Translations under genes and position numbers: made by a program
From: Patescibacteria group bacterium
Lineage (GTDB): Bacteria; Patescibacteriota; Minisyncoccia; Phycocordibacterales; SBAW01
DNA length: 32,704 bases
Reading direction: 5' to 3'
Assembly: GCA_028864875.1 (NCBI GenBank)
Contig: JAGWLV010000005.1
Span: 1 to 32,704 of the forward strand
Notes under the pieces: model-generated
What the model was told of the DNA's origin: nothing
The model's database searches: none
What the model saw: only the letters and a program-made list of their open reading frames with translations
Shown here: positions 21,777 through 29,170 of the stretch, one piece after another
Layout: every line of letters starts with the position of its first letter
Numbering within the stretch: position 1 is the first letter of the stretch

Positions 21777-22778
21777 CTACAAAAGTTTTTGGTTCAAATT
21801 GTCCGGGGCGGATTTGCCCAGGTGGATGTAGGCGGCTTTGGTGGCGACGCGCCCGCGCGGCGTGCGCTCTATTAATCCAAGTTGGAGGAGGAAGGGCTCA
21901 TGCACTTCTGAAATTGTTTCAGGCTCCTCGCTGAGCGCTGCGGCGAGCGCGCCCACGCCCGCGGGCCCGCCCCCGAAGCGCTCGATGAGCGCGCCGAGCA
22001 GTTTGCGGTCGAGCGGGGTGAGGCCGAGTTCGTCCACCTCGAGCATGCCGAGCGCCTCGCGCACCACCGGTGCCGAGAGCGGCACTTTTTTAAGTTGGGC
22101 GACGTCGCGCGCGCGCTTCAAAAGATAGTTTGCAGTGCGCGGCGTGGCGCGGCTGCGCTTCGCGATTTCTTGTATACCTTCTGTATCAATCTTGACCCCC
22201 AAAATTTTTGCCGAGCGTTTGATAATCTGCTCGATATCTTCTTGTCTATAAAACTCCAAGCGGAATGTCCCGCCCGAGAATCGGCTCCGGAGCGGCGCCG
22301 AAAGGTCGGCCACGCGCGTGGTCGCTGCAACAAGCGTAAAGGGCGGCAGCGGCAGCTCTATGGTGCGTGCGCTCGGGCCCTTGCCGATGATGATGTTCAA
22401 AACTCCCGACTCCATCGCGGGGTAGAGCACCTCTTCAATCGTGCGGGGGAGCCGGTGGATTTCGTCTATAAAAAGGATGTCGCCCGGACCGAGGTTGTTT
22501 AAAAGTGCGGCGAGGTCGCCAACCTTTTCTATCGCAGGGCCCGAAGTCGAGCGCAGTGCACCGCCGAGTTCGTGGGCGATAAGGTGGGCCAGGGTGGTTT
22601 TGCCCAAGCCCGGCGGGCCATAAAAGAGCACGTGTTCAGGCGGCGTCGCGCGCTCTTTGGCGGCGCTTATCAAAATATGAAGGTTGTTTTTGACCGAGTT
22701 CTGCCCGATGTACTCGTCCCAGCTTGCTGGCCGCAAGGTGGCGTCGAGGCTCGGGGAGCCTTCTGGTGTGCTTGACAT
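21777..22778 (-). CDS. ruvB: Holliday junction branch migration ATPase RuvB, 333 aa
   Basis: Hexameric AAA+ motor that drives branch migration with RuvA. From ATG 22778 the protein begins [26 protein letters not shown], the family N-terminus. Walker [15 protein letters not shown] (about residues 54-67), Walker [12 protein letters not shown], sensor 1 [18 protein letters not shown] with the Arg finger, and the C-terminal winged helix ([37 protein letters not shown]) are all present. The frame is open further upstream, but those residues are not RuvB-like and TAGTAT sits 7 nt before 22778. First gene of ruvB-yebC-ruvC. Confidence 0.97.
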   Translation of the reverse strand: MSSTPEGSPSLDATLRPASWDEYIGQNSVKNNLHILISAAKERATPPEHVLFYGPPGLGKTTLAHLIAHELGGALRSTSGPAIEKVGDLAALLNNLGPGDILFIDEIHRLPRTIEEVLYPAMESGVLNIIIGKGPSARTIELPLPPFTLVAATTRVADLSAPLRSRFSGGTFRLEFYRQEDIEQIIKRSAKILGVKIDTEGIQEIAKRSRATPRTANYLLKRARDVAQLKKVPLSAPVVREALGMLEVDELGLTPLDRKLLGALIERFGGGPAGVGALAAALSEEPETISEVHEPFLLQLGLIERTPRGRVATKAAYIHLGKSAPDNLNQKLL

Positions 22779-22800
22779 ATAAACAATACTATGATATCTT
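22772..22800 (+). promoter_or_regulatory. Promoter of the structured RNA
   Basis: TTGACA (22772-22777), a perfect -35 box, is separated by exactly 17 bp from TATCTT (22795-22800). Transcription would start near A22807. The -35 overlaps the ruvB start codon, so chance cannot be excluded, but it is the best -35/-10 pair in the window and directly precedes the RNA structure. Confidence 0.65.
22786..22791 (-). promoter_or_regulatory. -10 element for ruvB
   Basis: TAGTAT on the minus strand (22791 to 22786) ends 7 nt before the ruvB ATG. It lies inside the spacer of the plus-strand promoter for the RNA at 22807, so the two promoters overlap and should compete. Confidence 0.6.
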
Positions 22801-22806
22801 GTATGC

Positions 22807-23017
22807 AGGTCGGGCGCAGACATCTCTAAGCAACATACCGGTCTTGCAGTAAGGACGCTCCGGCGGTCAGCCTTGTGCTGATTTGCTGGGGCTATCCTCA
22901 GCAGCAGGGCCACTTTTCACTAGTTTGAAATGCTGTTGCTTAGGGATGCCTGAACCCGAACTCCACATAGAACTGTACACCCGCACCGGTGCCACGCAAC
23001 GTTGCGGTTTTTGTTTT
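22807..23017 (+). ncRNA. Candidate structured RNA (multi-branched, with terminator), class unknown
   Basis: No protein is encoded here. A 19-position helix pairs 22817-22835 with 22934-22952 (17 Watson-Crick, one G-U, one mismatch). Inside it four hairpins can form: H1 CCGG (22838-22841) with CCGG (22860-22863), with an inner GTC/GAC; H2 TCAGC/GCTGA (22867-22881); H3 TGCTGGGG/CCTCAGCA (22884-22903, loop CTAT); H4 TTTCA/TGAAA (22915-22930). This makes a five-way junction. Further on, a GC-rich hairpin around CGCAACGTTGCG (22995-23006) is followed by TTTTTGTTTT (23008-23017), like an intrinsic terminator. It may be a stand-alone RNA (6S-like size and long closing stem) or a riboswitch-like leader controlling the gene at 23081. 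The SRP, tmRNA and RNase P signature sequences were looked for and not found. Confidence 0.6.
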
Positions 23018-23069
23018 CTGGTGGTACTTTGCAAAAGGCTGAATTGAGTCACATGTCGCCGCATTCCAT

Positions 23070-23075
23070 GGAGGG
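23070..23075 (+). promoter_or_regulatory. Shine-Dalgarno sequence of the gene at 23081
   Basis: GGAGGG ends 5 nt before the ATG. It is notable because most operon-first genes in this window lack any ribosome-binding site. It fixes the start at 23081. Confidence 0.7.
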
Positions 23076-23080
23076 AACCA

Positions 23081-23389
23081 ATGGCGAAGAGCTTACAACA
23101 CCACATCGCTCAAGGCGCTGCGGACTTTCTTGAAAAGAACCCGCACCGTTGGACGACCCACGTCCAAGCCAGAACATTTTTTAGTCTGCCATGGTCGGTG
23201 CACTGGTTCGGTGTCCGCAGCGTTTGCGCTTATGGTGCTCTGCGTGTCGTTGCGCGTAAAGTGACCGGCAGTTCCCGCAAAGGTGACGAGCTGGTCGGGC
23301 GCATGAACGTCGGCAGTCTCATTTTAGACAACGACAGTTGCGGTCGCGAAGCCGCTATCGCTAAATTGCGCTCGCTTGCGATGGCCTGA
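23081..23389 (+). CDS. Small protein of unknown function, possibly DUF6197-like, 102 aa
   Basis: A soluble, basic protein. The middle has SVCAYGALRVVA (compare the RWC-x-x-GAL motif) and the end LDNDSCGREAAIAKLRSLA (compare the WND-x-x-GR-x-x-EV-x-x-LL motif) as I remember them from the DUF6197 family, whose function is not known; this is a weak match by eye. Trp and His residues are frequent in the first half (HRWTTHVQAR, LPWSVHWFG). It is preceded by a strong Shine-Dalgarno and by the structured RNA and terminator-like hairpin, so its expression may depend on read-through past that terminator. A strong bidirectional terminator follows. Codon use is more mixed than in the neighbours, which may indicate acquisition. 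Confidence 0.72.
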   Translation: MAKSLQHHIAQGAADFLEKNPHRWTTHVQARTFFSLPWSVHWFGVRSVCAYGALRVVARKVTGSSRKGDELVGRMNVGSLILDNDSCGREAAIAKLRSLAMA

Positions 23390-23406
23390 CTTTATCGTGC
23401 CAACTT

Positions 23407-23434
23407 AAAAGCGCGCCCGTTGGGGCGCGCTTTT
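23407..23434. terminator. Strong bidirectional terminator
   Basis: AAAAGCGCGCCC (23407-23418) pairs perfectly with GGGCGCGCTTTT (23423-23434), loop GTTG, with A- and T-runs at the ends. It serves the plus-strand gene ending at 23389 and pilB, whose minus-strand stop is at 23436-23438. Confidence 0.92.
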
Positions 23435-23435
23435 G

Positions 23436-25115
23436 TTATTGCACGTCGAGGTCGACGACGCGGCGCAACTCCTCGAGCGATGTGACGCCGCGCAGCACTT
23501 TCAAAATCCCGTCTTGCGGCATGGTCGGTGTGCCCTGCGGGCGCGCGGCGTTGGCTATCTCGCGCTCGCTCGGCTTCTCCCGCAAAATTGTTTCTATCGC
23601 GCCGTCCATAAACACCGCTTCAAAAATACCTATGCGCCCTTTGTAGCCGCGCCCGCGGCACGCCTCGCAGCCCTTCGGGTTGGCATCCCACACTTTGTCT
23701 TTGGTGGGCGGCAGGAGCGACTTATCCACCAACTCGCCGAGGTGCCGCTCGATCAACTTTTTTTCATCGTCGGTCGGCGCGCGGGCAACTTTGCACTTCT
23801 CGCATAGCTTGCGTATGAGGCGCTGCGCCATAGCGACAGAGACCGCCGAGGAAATCACTTTTTCGTCGACTCCAAGATCGATGAGCCTGGGGAAGGAGCC
23901 CGGCGCGTCGTTGGTGTGCAATGTTGAAAAGACGAGGTGCCCGGTCAAGGCGGCGTTGACCGCCACTTCGGCCACCTCGCCGTCGCGGATTTCGCCGACC
24001 ATGATGATGTCCGGGTCCTGCCGCAGTGCCGAGCGCAGCCCCGAGGCGAAGGTGTAATTTTTCTTGTCGACCTGCGTTTGCACGATGCCCTGGAGGTGGT
24101 ACTCGATAGGATCTTCGATGGTGATTATTTTAGTTTCGGGCTTGTTGACCCGGCGCAAAAAGGCGTAGAGTGTCGTCGTCTTGCCGCTCCCCGTCGGGCC
24201 GGTCGTGAGTATCATGCCGTTTGGCTTCTCTATTTCTTTGTTGACGCGCGCGAGGAGCTTGGGCTCGATGCCGAGCGCCTCGAGCGGGACACCAATCGAC
24301 TCGGGATTCAAAATACGCAGCACCACCGTCTCGGCGTAGTTGCCTGGGAGTATCGAGGTGCGCAACTCGATTTCCGCGCCTTTTTGTTTGATGGAAAAGC
24401 GGCCGTCTTGCGCCTCGCCTTCGATGTTGAGTTTCAGCCCCGAGAGGAGTTTCAGCCGGCTGAGCAGAAGTTTGTACGTCTCGCTGTCGAAGGTGAGCAC
24501 GTCTACAAGCACGCCGTCGAGCCTGTAGCGCAGGCGCACGGCCGCCTCCTCCGGCTCGAAGTGGATGTCGCTCGCACTCGTCGAAAGCGCACCCGCCAAA
24601 ATAATTTCAAGGATGCGCGTAATGCGATACGCGCGCTTGAGCGCGACCGCCTCCTCTATCATTTTCCCGACGTCGCCGAAGGTGCTCACCTTGCCGGAGA
24701 GCTCCTCGAGTTCTTCGTTGCTGAGTTCAAACACGCCCGCCTTTGTTTCGGTGGCGTAGGAGAGCTCCGCGTAGCGCAGGAAGGCGCGCTTAAGCGACTC
24801 CTGCGAACACATAAACAGCACCACGTCGTATCCTTGTTCGGTGAGGTGTACCACGAGCGCTTTGACCTTGTCGCTCTGCGGCGCGCGCACGGCGAGGGAG
24901 AGCCGCTTGCCCACCTTGCCGAAGGCGGCGGCCTCGGCCTCGCGCGCCTGCGCTTCCGGCACCACGCGCAGCGCGTCGGTGTTTATTGCGACGAGCGAGA
25001 GATCGACGTACTCGACGCCGTACTTGTGCGAGAGGGTCGATGCGAGCTCTTCCTCTTCGCGACGGCGAAGAAACTCGAGCCGCTTTTGTTGCTCTTCGTC
25101 GGCAAAGACCACCAT
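23436..25115 (-). CDS. pilB: Type IV pilus assembly / type II secretion ATPase PilB (GspE family), 559 aa
   Basis: Cytoplasmic hexameric ATPase that drives pilus extension. The N-terminal region (1-160) is the MshEN-like domain. The core shows SASDIHFEPEEAAVRLRYRLDG (about 180), Walker A GPTGSGKTTTLYAFL (about 307), the Asp box ITIEDPIEY, Walker B RQDPDIIMVGEIRD and the His box TGHLVFSTLHTNDA. A zinc-binding tetracysteine follows: CEKC and later CEACRGRGYKGR. All needed motifs are intact. ATG 25115 has TATACT 9 nt upstream. No other pilus genes adjoin, but pili and competence are common in this lineage; the divergent tsaE is functionally unrelated. Confidence 0.95.
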   Translation of the reverse strand: MVVFADEEQQKRLEFLRRREEEELASTLSHKYGVEYVDLSLVAINTDALRVVPEAQAREAEAAAFGKVGKRLSLAVRAPQSDKVKALVVHLTEQGYDVVLFMCSQESLKRAFLRYAELSYATETKAGVFELSNEELEELSGKVSTFGDVGKMIEEAVALKRAYRITRILEIILAGALSTSASDIHFEPEEAAVRLRYRLDGVLVDVLTFDSETYKLLLSRLKLLSGLKLNIEGEAQDGRFSIKQKGAEIELRTSILPGNYAETVVLRILNPESIGVPLEALGIEPKLLARVNKEIEKPNGMILTTGPTGSGKTTTLYAFLRRVNKPETKIITIEDPIEYHLQGIVQTQVDKKNYTFASGLRSALRQDPDIIMVGEIRDGEVAEVAVNAALTGHLVFSTLHTNDAPGSFPRLIDLGVDEKVISSAVSVAMAQRLIRKLCEKCKVARAPTDDEKKLIERHLGELVDKSLLPPTKDKVWDANPKGCEACRGRGYKGRIGIFEAVFMDGAIETILREKPSEREIANAARPQGTPTMPQDGILKVLRGVTSLEELRRVVDLDVQ

Positions 25116-25124
25116 ACATATGTA

Positions 25125-25130
25125 AGTATA
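25125..25130 (-). promoter_or_regulatory. -10 element for pilB
   Basis: TATACT on the minus strand (25130 to 25125) ends 9 nt before the pilB ATG, predicting at most a 2-3 nt leader. Confidence 0.5.
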
Positions 25131-25192
25131 CTCCTACAAAAACTTTCAGATTTCTTAATGATTCATTGCCCTTTGGGCAAAAAGCGCTAGAC

Positions 25193-25198
25193 TACAGT
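25193..25198 (+). promoter_or_regulatory. -10 element for tsaE
   Basis: TACAGT (25193-25198) ends 7 nt before the tsaE ATG, again predicting a leaderless mRNA. Confidence 0.5.
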
Positions 25199-25205
25199 TT
25201 CGAAT

Positions 25206-25676
25206 ATGACCACCGTGCCTCTCTCCGAGTTGCCCGAATTTGTGCGCAACGTGCGCAGCGTACTTAAGCTCCTGCCGCAGCAAAATCGCGCCGCGGTCGT
25301 GTGGCTGCGCGGAGATTTGGGCGCGGGCAAGACGACGTTCGTGCAGTGCCTCGCGCGCGACTACGGGATAGAGGAAGACGTGACGAGCCCCACGTATGTG
25401 TTGATGCGCAGCTACGACATCCCGGGCGCGCGCCTCCCAAGTGGTACCTTGCGCCGCTACAAGCGCCTCGTACATATTGATGCGTACCGGTTGGAGGATC
25501 CAAAAGAGTTTTTGACCTTGCGGCCTGAGCAGTTTTTGGAAGACAAAGATGCCGTCGTGCTCATCGAGTGGCCGGAGAAGCTGGGGCACTACGCGCCGAA
25601 GCCCGACGTGTGCGTGGATTTTAAAATGGACGGGGGTGAGAGCGAGCGCACCATCAACATGAGCAAAGAAAACTAA
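25206..25676 (+). CDS. tsaE: tRNA threonylcarbamoyladenosine biosynthesis ATPase TsaE, 156 aa
   Basis: ATPase that supports TsaB-TsaD in making t6A37 of tRNAs reading ANN codons. The motifs are the standard ones: Walker A LRGDLGAGKTTFVQ (about residues 34-47), switch region VTSPTYVLMRSY, HIDAYRLEDPKEF and Walker-B-like VVLIEWPEKLG. Length is normal. The C-terminus ends in a short beta region. It stands alone between divergent pilB and the convergent Xre gene. A GC-rich hairpin directly follows its stop codon. Confidence 0.95.
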   Translation: MTTVPLSELPEFVRNVRSVLKLLPQQNRAAVVWLRGDLGAGKTTFVQCLARDYGIEEDVTSPTYVLMRSYDIPGARLPSGTLRRYKRLVHIDAYRLEDPKEFLTLRPEQFLEDKDAVVLIEWPEKLGHYAPKPDVCVDFKMDGGESERTINMSKEN

Positions 25677-25677
25677 A

Positions 25678-25699
25678 CGCCGCCGGAGTACCGGCGGCG
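25678..25699. terminator. GC-rich hairpin between tsaE and the Xre gene
   Basis: CGCCGCCGG (25678-25686) pairs perfectly with CCGGCGGCG (25691-25699), loop AGTA. It begins right after the tsaE stop, and the convergent gene ends at 25707. There is no T-tract, so termination would be weak or factor-dependent. Confidence 0.65.
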
Positions 25700-25706
25700 C
25701 TTGATG

Positions 25707-26012
25707 TTACTTGAGCCAGTGGCCGACATCTTTTTGAGCTCGTTTCATCGCGTGAATGATACGGCTCGCATAGAACGCCGCAGCGACAAGCGAAATCTCC
25801 TTACCGGTCGCTTTCGCTATGGCGGGCAAGAGCCGGGCAACTGGCAGTTGGGTCCCTTTTTCCCAGGCGCTCACCCGCACCTGGCATGCCCGGCGCGGAA
25901 GATTCTCAAAAATTTTTTCCCCTAACGCGGCCTGTGTGAGATGCTTTCTCCTGCGGGCCCTGTAGAGCAGCTTGCCGAACGGCTCGGTCGGACGCATTTC
26001 TTTTCGTGCCAT
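25707..26012 (-). CDS. Xre-type helix-turn-helix regulator, 101 aa
   Basis: Start set at ATG 26012 because GAGGAG lies 6 nt upstream; the frame is open to a GTG at 26057. Residues 11-70 form a Cro/CI-type HTH: FGKLLYRARRRKHLTQAALG EKI then RVSAWEKGTQLPVARLLPAI-AKATG, with the usual LTQ helix 2 and a recognition helix around VSAWEKG. The insert NLPRRACQ between helices 2 and 3 is longer than usual. The C-terminal 30 residues are helical and basic. The target is unknown; it is divergent from polA with 73 bp between starts, so autoregulation or control of polA is possible. Confidence 0.85.
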   Translation of the reverse strand: MARKEMRPTEPFGKLLYRARRRKHLTQAALGEKIFENLPRRACQVRVSAWEKGTQLPVARLLPAIAKATGKEISLVAAAFYASRIIHAMKRAQKDVGHWLK

Positions 26013-26018
26013 AGGCGA

Positions 26019-26024
26019 CTCCTC
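26019..26024 (-). promoter_or_regulatory. Shine-Dalgarno sequence of the Xre gene
   Basis: GAGGAG on the minus strand ends 6 nt before ATG 26012 and decides the start over the upstream in-frame GTG. Confidence 0.65.
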
Positions 26025-26073
26025 AAGATGTGTCTCAGCCGCGGAGTACCCTATCACAAAAGTAGGTCAGGAG

Positions 26074-26079
26074 TACAAT
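26074..26079 (+). promoter_or_regulatory. -10 element for polA
   Basis: TACAAT (26074-26079) ends 6 nt before the polA ATG; no -35 box is evident. This predicts a leaderless mRNA and supports the start at 26086 over upstream in-frame codons. Confidence 0.65.
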
Positions 26080-26085
26080 GTCTCC

Positions 26086-28491
26086 ATGGCTAAAAAGGGC
26101 ACCAAGCGCCTCGTCATTCTCGACACGCACGCGATACTCCACCGCGCGTACCACGCGCTGCCGGAGTTTTCCTCGAGCAAGGGGGTCCCGACCGGCGGGC
26201 TCTACGGACTCTTGTCGATGTTGGTCAAAATCATCAATGAGTTCGGTCCCGACTACATCGCCGCGGCGGTCGACCTCCCCGAGGCCACTTTCCGCGAGGC
26301 CGCGTACAAAGACTACAAAGCGACCCGGCAAAAAACAGAAGACGCGCTCGTCGAGCAGATTAAGCGCACCCCCGCAGTCCTGCAGTCCTTCGGCATCCCG
26401 GTGTACTCGGCCAAAGGATATGAGGCCGACGATATCATCGGCACCATGGTCGAGCGGCTCAAAAAAAATAAAAATCTCGAAATTATCATCGCCTCGGGCG
26501 ACAAGGACGCGCTCCAACTTATTGACGGCTCGCGCGTGCGGGTCTTTACGCTGGGGCGGGGGCTCAACGACACTATTATTTATGACGAGGGCAAGGTGGA
26601 GGAGCGCTACGGCTTTGGCCCCGAAGCGATAGTGGACCTCAAGGGCATCGCGGGCGACCCGTCCGACAATATTAAAGGGGTGCCCGGTGTGGGCGAGGGG
26701 AGCGCGCTGAAGCTCCTCCAGACGTACGGCTCACTCAAAGGCATATACGCGGCGCTCAAAAAAGACGGTATAGAAAAGGTGGCCGAAAAATCGGGCGTAC
26801 AAAAACGCTTTGCAGAGCTGATGGCCAAAAATAAAAAAGAAGCGGAGTTCAGCAGGGAGCTCGCGACCATACACCGCAATGTGCCCATCGACTTTGCACT
26901 CCCCGCGCACTCGTGGCGCGAGGGCGCCGAGCCGGGAGCGGCACTCAATATGCTCGCGGAGTTTGAGTTCCGCGCTCTCGTACCGCGGGTAAAGAAAATA
27001 TTAGGCGTCGACTCCGGCGAAGAGCCCCCTCGAAAAGTCCTCGGTTCTCCCGTATCGGCCGAGGGCGGCCTCTCGGGCCAGACTATTTCTCAAGGGCTCC
27101 TCGCCTCCGCCGTTCCCGCAGAGTTGTTTCAGCGGGCACAGGTTGCGGTGTCGGTGCTCGACAGCGGCATATCCGAACCGACACAGGAAGACATTGCACG
27201 TATGGGCCGCTCGGAGGACTTTGCCGAGGCGTTCACATATCTGGAGAAAGAGATTAAAGAAAAAAATCTCACCTTCGTGTACGAGCACATAGAGCTCCCG
27301 CTCTCGCCTGTGTTGCGTTCGATGGAGCACCGCGGCATCAAGCTCGACAGAACATTTTTGAAAAAGCTTTCGAGCGAGTATTCCGCTGAACTTAAAAAAA
27401 TTGCCGCGCGCATCTACAAGCACGCCGGAGGCGAGTTCAACATCAACTCGCCCCGGCAGCTCGGCGAAGTGTTGTTTGACAAGCTGGGGCTGACAACAAA
27501 AAAGAAGACCGCGGGCGGGCAGCGCTCGACCCGCGAGAGCGAGCTTCAAAAACTTTCCGGCGAGCACGCAATAGTCGCGGACATCTTGGCCTATAGGGAG
27601 CTAAGCAAGCTCCTCGGCACGTATATTGATGCATTGCCCGCGCTCTTAGACGCCAACGACCGGGTGCACACGCGCTTTGTGCAGATGGGTGCGGCGACCG
27701 GCCGCATGGCCTCGCTTGACCCAAACCTGCAAAACATCCCGGTCAAAACAGAACTCGGGCGCGCGATACGCCACGCGTTTGTGGCCGACAAAGGATCAAA
27801 ACTGGTGTCCTTCGACTACAGCCAAATCGAGCTGCGGCTCGCGGCGATACTGAGCGGTGATGCGGGATTAATGGAGATATTTAAAAACGGGCGCGACGTG
27901 CACACCGAAGTCGCGGCGCGCGTGTTCGGGGTGAGCGCACATAACGTCGACTACGAGCAGCGCCGGCGGGCCAAAGTCATCAACTTCGGCATCCTCTACG
28001 GCATGGGGGTCAACGCGCTTCAACAAACGCTCGGCACCAACCGCAAGGACGCGCAGGAATTTTATAATCAGTACTTTGCCACCTTCCCCCGGCTGGCGGA
28101 GTATCTCGAGGAGGTCAAGGCGCAGGCGCACAAGCGCGGCTATACCGAAACATTGTTTGGCCGCAGACGCTACTTCGAGGGCATCAAGTCGCCGATACCC
28201 TACATAGCCGCGGCGGCCGAGCGTATGGCCATCAACGCGCCCATGCAAGGCACACAAGCGGACATCATCAAGCTCGCGATGGTCGAAATAGACAAGCGCC
28301 TCCCCGGGATACTTCTTTTGCAAGTGCACGACGAGTTGGTGTTTGAAGTTGAAGAAAAAAAGGTACAAGAGTACGCGCCTATTATTCGCGGGATAATGGA
28401 GAGCGTGCTCCCCAAACAAAAAACCCGCGGCGTGCCCATCACGGTCGAGGGCAAAGCGGGAGACAACTGGGGGGACATGGAGAAAATATAA
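26086..28491 (+). CDS. polA: DNA polymerase I, 801 aa
   Basis: Repair and Okazaki-fragment polymerase. Residues 1-290 are the 5' nuclease: LVILDTHAILHRAYHAL, YEADDIIGTM, ASGDKDALQLID and the helix-hairpin-helix region GDPSDNIKGVPGVGEGSA. Residues about 300-420 form a short, low-complexity linker where a 3'-5' exonuclease domain normally lies; no DxE exonuclease motifs are visible. The polymerase domain has motif A DYSQIELRLA (Asp577), motif B RRRAKVINFGILYGMG (from Arg626) and motif C VHDELVFE (His748-Asp749-Glu750), all intact. So it should polymerise and remove RNA primers but not proofread. A HolA-like gene follows after 25 nt. Confidence 0.96.
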   Translation: MAKKGTKRLVILDTHAILHRAYHALPEFSSSKGVPTGGLYGLLSMLVKIINEFGPDYIAAAVDLPEATFREAAYKDYKATRQKTEDALVEQIKRTPAVLQSFGIPVYSAKGYEADDIIGTMVERLKKNKNLEIIIASGDKDALQLIDGSRVRVFTLGRGLNDTIIYDEGKVEERYGFGPEAIVDLKGIAGDPSDNIKGVPGVGEGSALKLLQTYGSLKGIYAALKKDGIEKVAEKSGVQKRFAELMAKNKKEAEFSRELATIHRNVPIDFALPAHSWREGAEPGAALNMLAEFEFRALVPRVKKILGVDSGEEPPRKVLGSPVSAEGGLSGQTISQGLLASAVPAELFQRAQVAVSVLDSGISEPTQEDIARMGRSEDFAEAFTYLEKEIKEKNLTFVYEHIELPLSPVLRSMEHRGIKLDRTFLKKLSSEYSAELKKIAARIYKHAGGEFNINSPRQLGEVLFDKLGLTTKKKTAGGQRSTRESELQKLSGEHAIVADILAYRELSKLLGTYIDALPALLDANDRVHTRFVQMGAATGRMASLDPNLQNIPVKTELGRAIRHAFVADKGSKLVSFDYSQIELRLAAILSGDAGLMEIFKNGRDVHTEVAARVFGVSAHNVDYEQRRRAKVINFGILYGMGVNALQQTLGTNRKDAQEFYNQYFATFPRLAEYLEEVKAQAHKRGYTETLFGRRRYFEGIKSPIPYIAAAAERMAINAPMQGTQADIIKLAMVEIDKRLPGILLLQVHDELVFEVEEKKVQEYAPIIRGIMESVLPKQKTRGVPITVEGKAGDNWGDMEKI

Positions 28492-28516
28492 GTCTCGAAA
28501 GAATTTTTTGCTACGT

Positions 28517-29065
28517 ATGTTAAAGGTGTATGTAAATAAGCGCGGGCATGGCGAGGAGCTGAAGTGGGAGCAGCTTACGCCCGAAGAGCTCGGCTCTTTG
28601 GCGTCCACGTCGGCGCTCTTCGGCGGATCGCGGACGTTTGTGCTGAGCTCTGTGCTCTACAGCGAGCGCGGCGAGGAGCTTTTGGAATTTGCAGACGCGC
28701 TGGCGGAGTCGCCGCACACGTTTATTGTCGAGGAAGAAAAGTTGCTCAAAGCCGAGCGCATAGCGCTCGAAAAAGCGGGGGCGAAAATTGAGGAAGAGAA
28801 AAAAGTTAAGAGCGAATACAAGTTTGATAATTTTGGTGTTGCAACCGCGCTCGGAACTAAAGACCGCAAAAAATTGTGGCTCGCGTTGACCGCAGCCTTG
28901 CGCGCGGGGGAGAAGCCGGAGGCGCTCGCGGGGCTCATGGCCTGGAAGGCGCGGCAGATGCGCGATGTTGCACTCTCGCGCGCTCTGACATTTATGTATC
29001 ACGACGCCCATCGCGGCCTCGGCGACCTCGAACTCCTCCTCGAAAGATTTGTACTGACGCTCTAG
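28517..29065 (+). CDS. Truncated DNA polymerase III delta-like (HolA-like) protein, 182 aa
   Basis: HolA loads the sliding clamp. This protein resembles the middle and third part of HolA: LASTSALFGGSRTFVLSSVL (the region with the GGxR/VVL pattern), PHTFIVEEEKLLKAERIALEKAGAKIEE, then KFDNFGVATALGTKDRKKLW (usual F-x-L-x-DAL-x-x-RD) and GEKPEALAGLMAWKARQMRD. It lacks most of the N-terminal AAA+ region and the final collar helices (full length about 340). ATG 28517 is preferred over TTG 28508. It follows polA by 25 nt. The TAG at 29063-29065 directly adjoins the tRNA gene. The family call is by pattern only; it may be a diverged functional clamp-loader subunit. Confidence 0.75.
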   Translation: MLKVYVNKRGHGEELKWEQLTPEELGSLASTSALFGGSRTFVLSSVLYSERGEELLEFADALAESPHTFIVEEEKLLKAERIALEKAGAKIEEEKKVKSEYKFDNFGVATALGTKDRKKLWLALTAALRAGEKPEALAGLMAWKARQMRDVALSRALTFMYHDAHRGLGDLELLLERFVLTL

Positions 29066-29138
29066 TCCGCCCGGATGGACTCGAACCATCAACAAACGGC
29101 TTAAAAGGCCGCTGCTCTACCAATTGAGCTACGGGCGG
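29066..29138 (-). tRNA. tRNA-Lys (anticodon TTT)
   Basis: Read on the minus strand: acceptor CCGCCCG pairs with CGGGCGG, discriminator A, D-arm GCTC-AATTGGTA-GAGC, anticodon arm GCGGC-CTTTTAA-GCCGT with TTT at positions 34-36, T-arm GATGG-TTCGAGT-CCATC. Total 73 nt. CCA is not encoded (the next bases are CTA), so it must be added by a nucleotidyltransferase. The 3' end touches the stop codon of the convergent gene. Confidence 0.97.
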
Positions 29139-29147
29139 ATTGACAGC

Positions 29148-29153
29148 ACTATA
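29148..29153 (-). promoter_or_regulatory. -10 element for tRNA-Lys
   Basis: TATAGT on the minus strand (29153 to 29148) lies 9 nt before the mature 5' end, so the 5' trailer for RNase P would be only a few bases. A 12-bp palindrome, AATAGCGCTATT, lies just beyond at 29159-29170. Confidence 0.5.
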
Positions 29154-29170
29154 ACAGAATAGCGCTATTT

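Noticed and set aside
22807-23017. SRP RNA, tmRNA or RNase P RNA as identity of the structured RNA
   Set aside because: The conserved SRP tetraloop region, the tmRNA tRNA-like ends and the RNase P P4 core were not found in the sequence.
12406-26067. Shared 11-mer CAAAAGTAGGT at 12406-12416 and 26057-26067 as a repeat family
   Set aside because: One 11-base match in 32 kb is expected by chance, and the flanks do not match.
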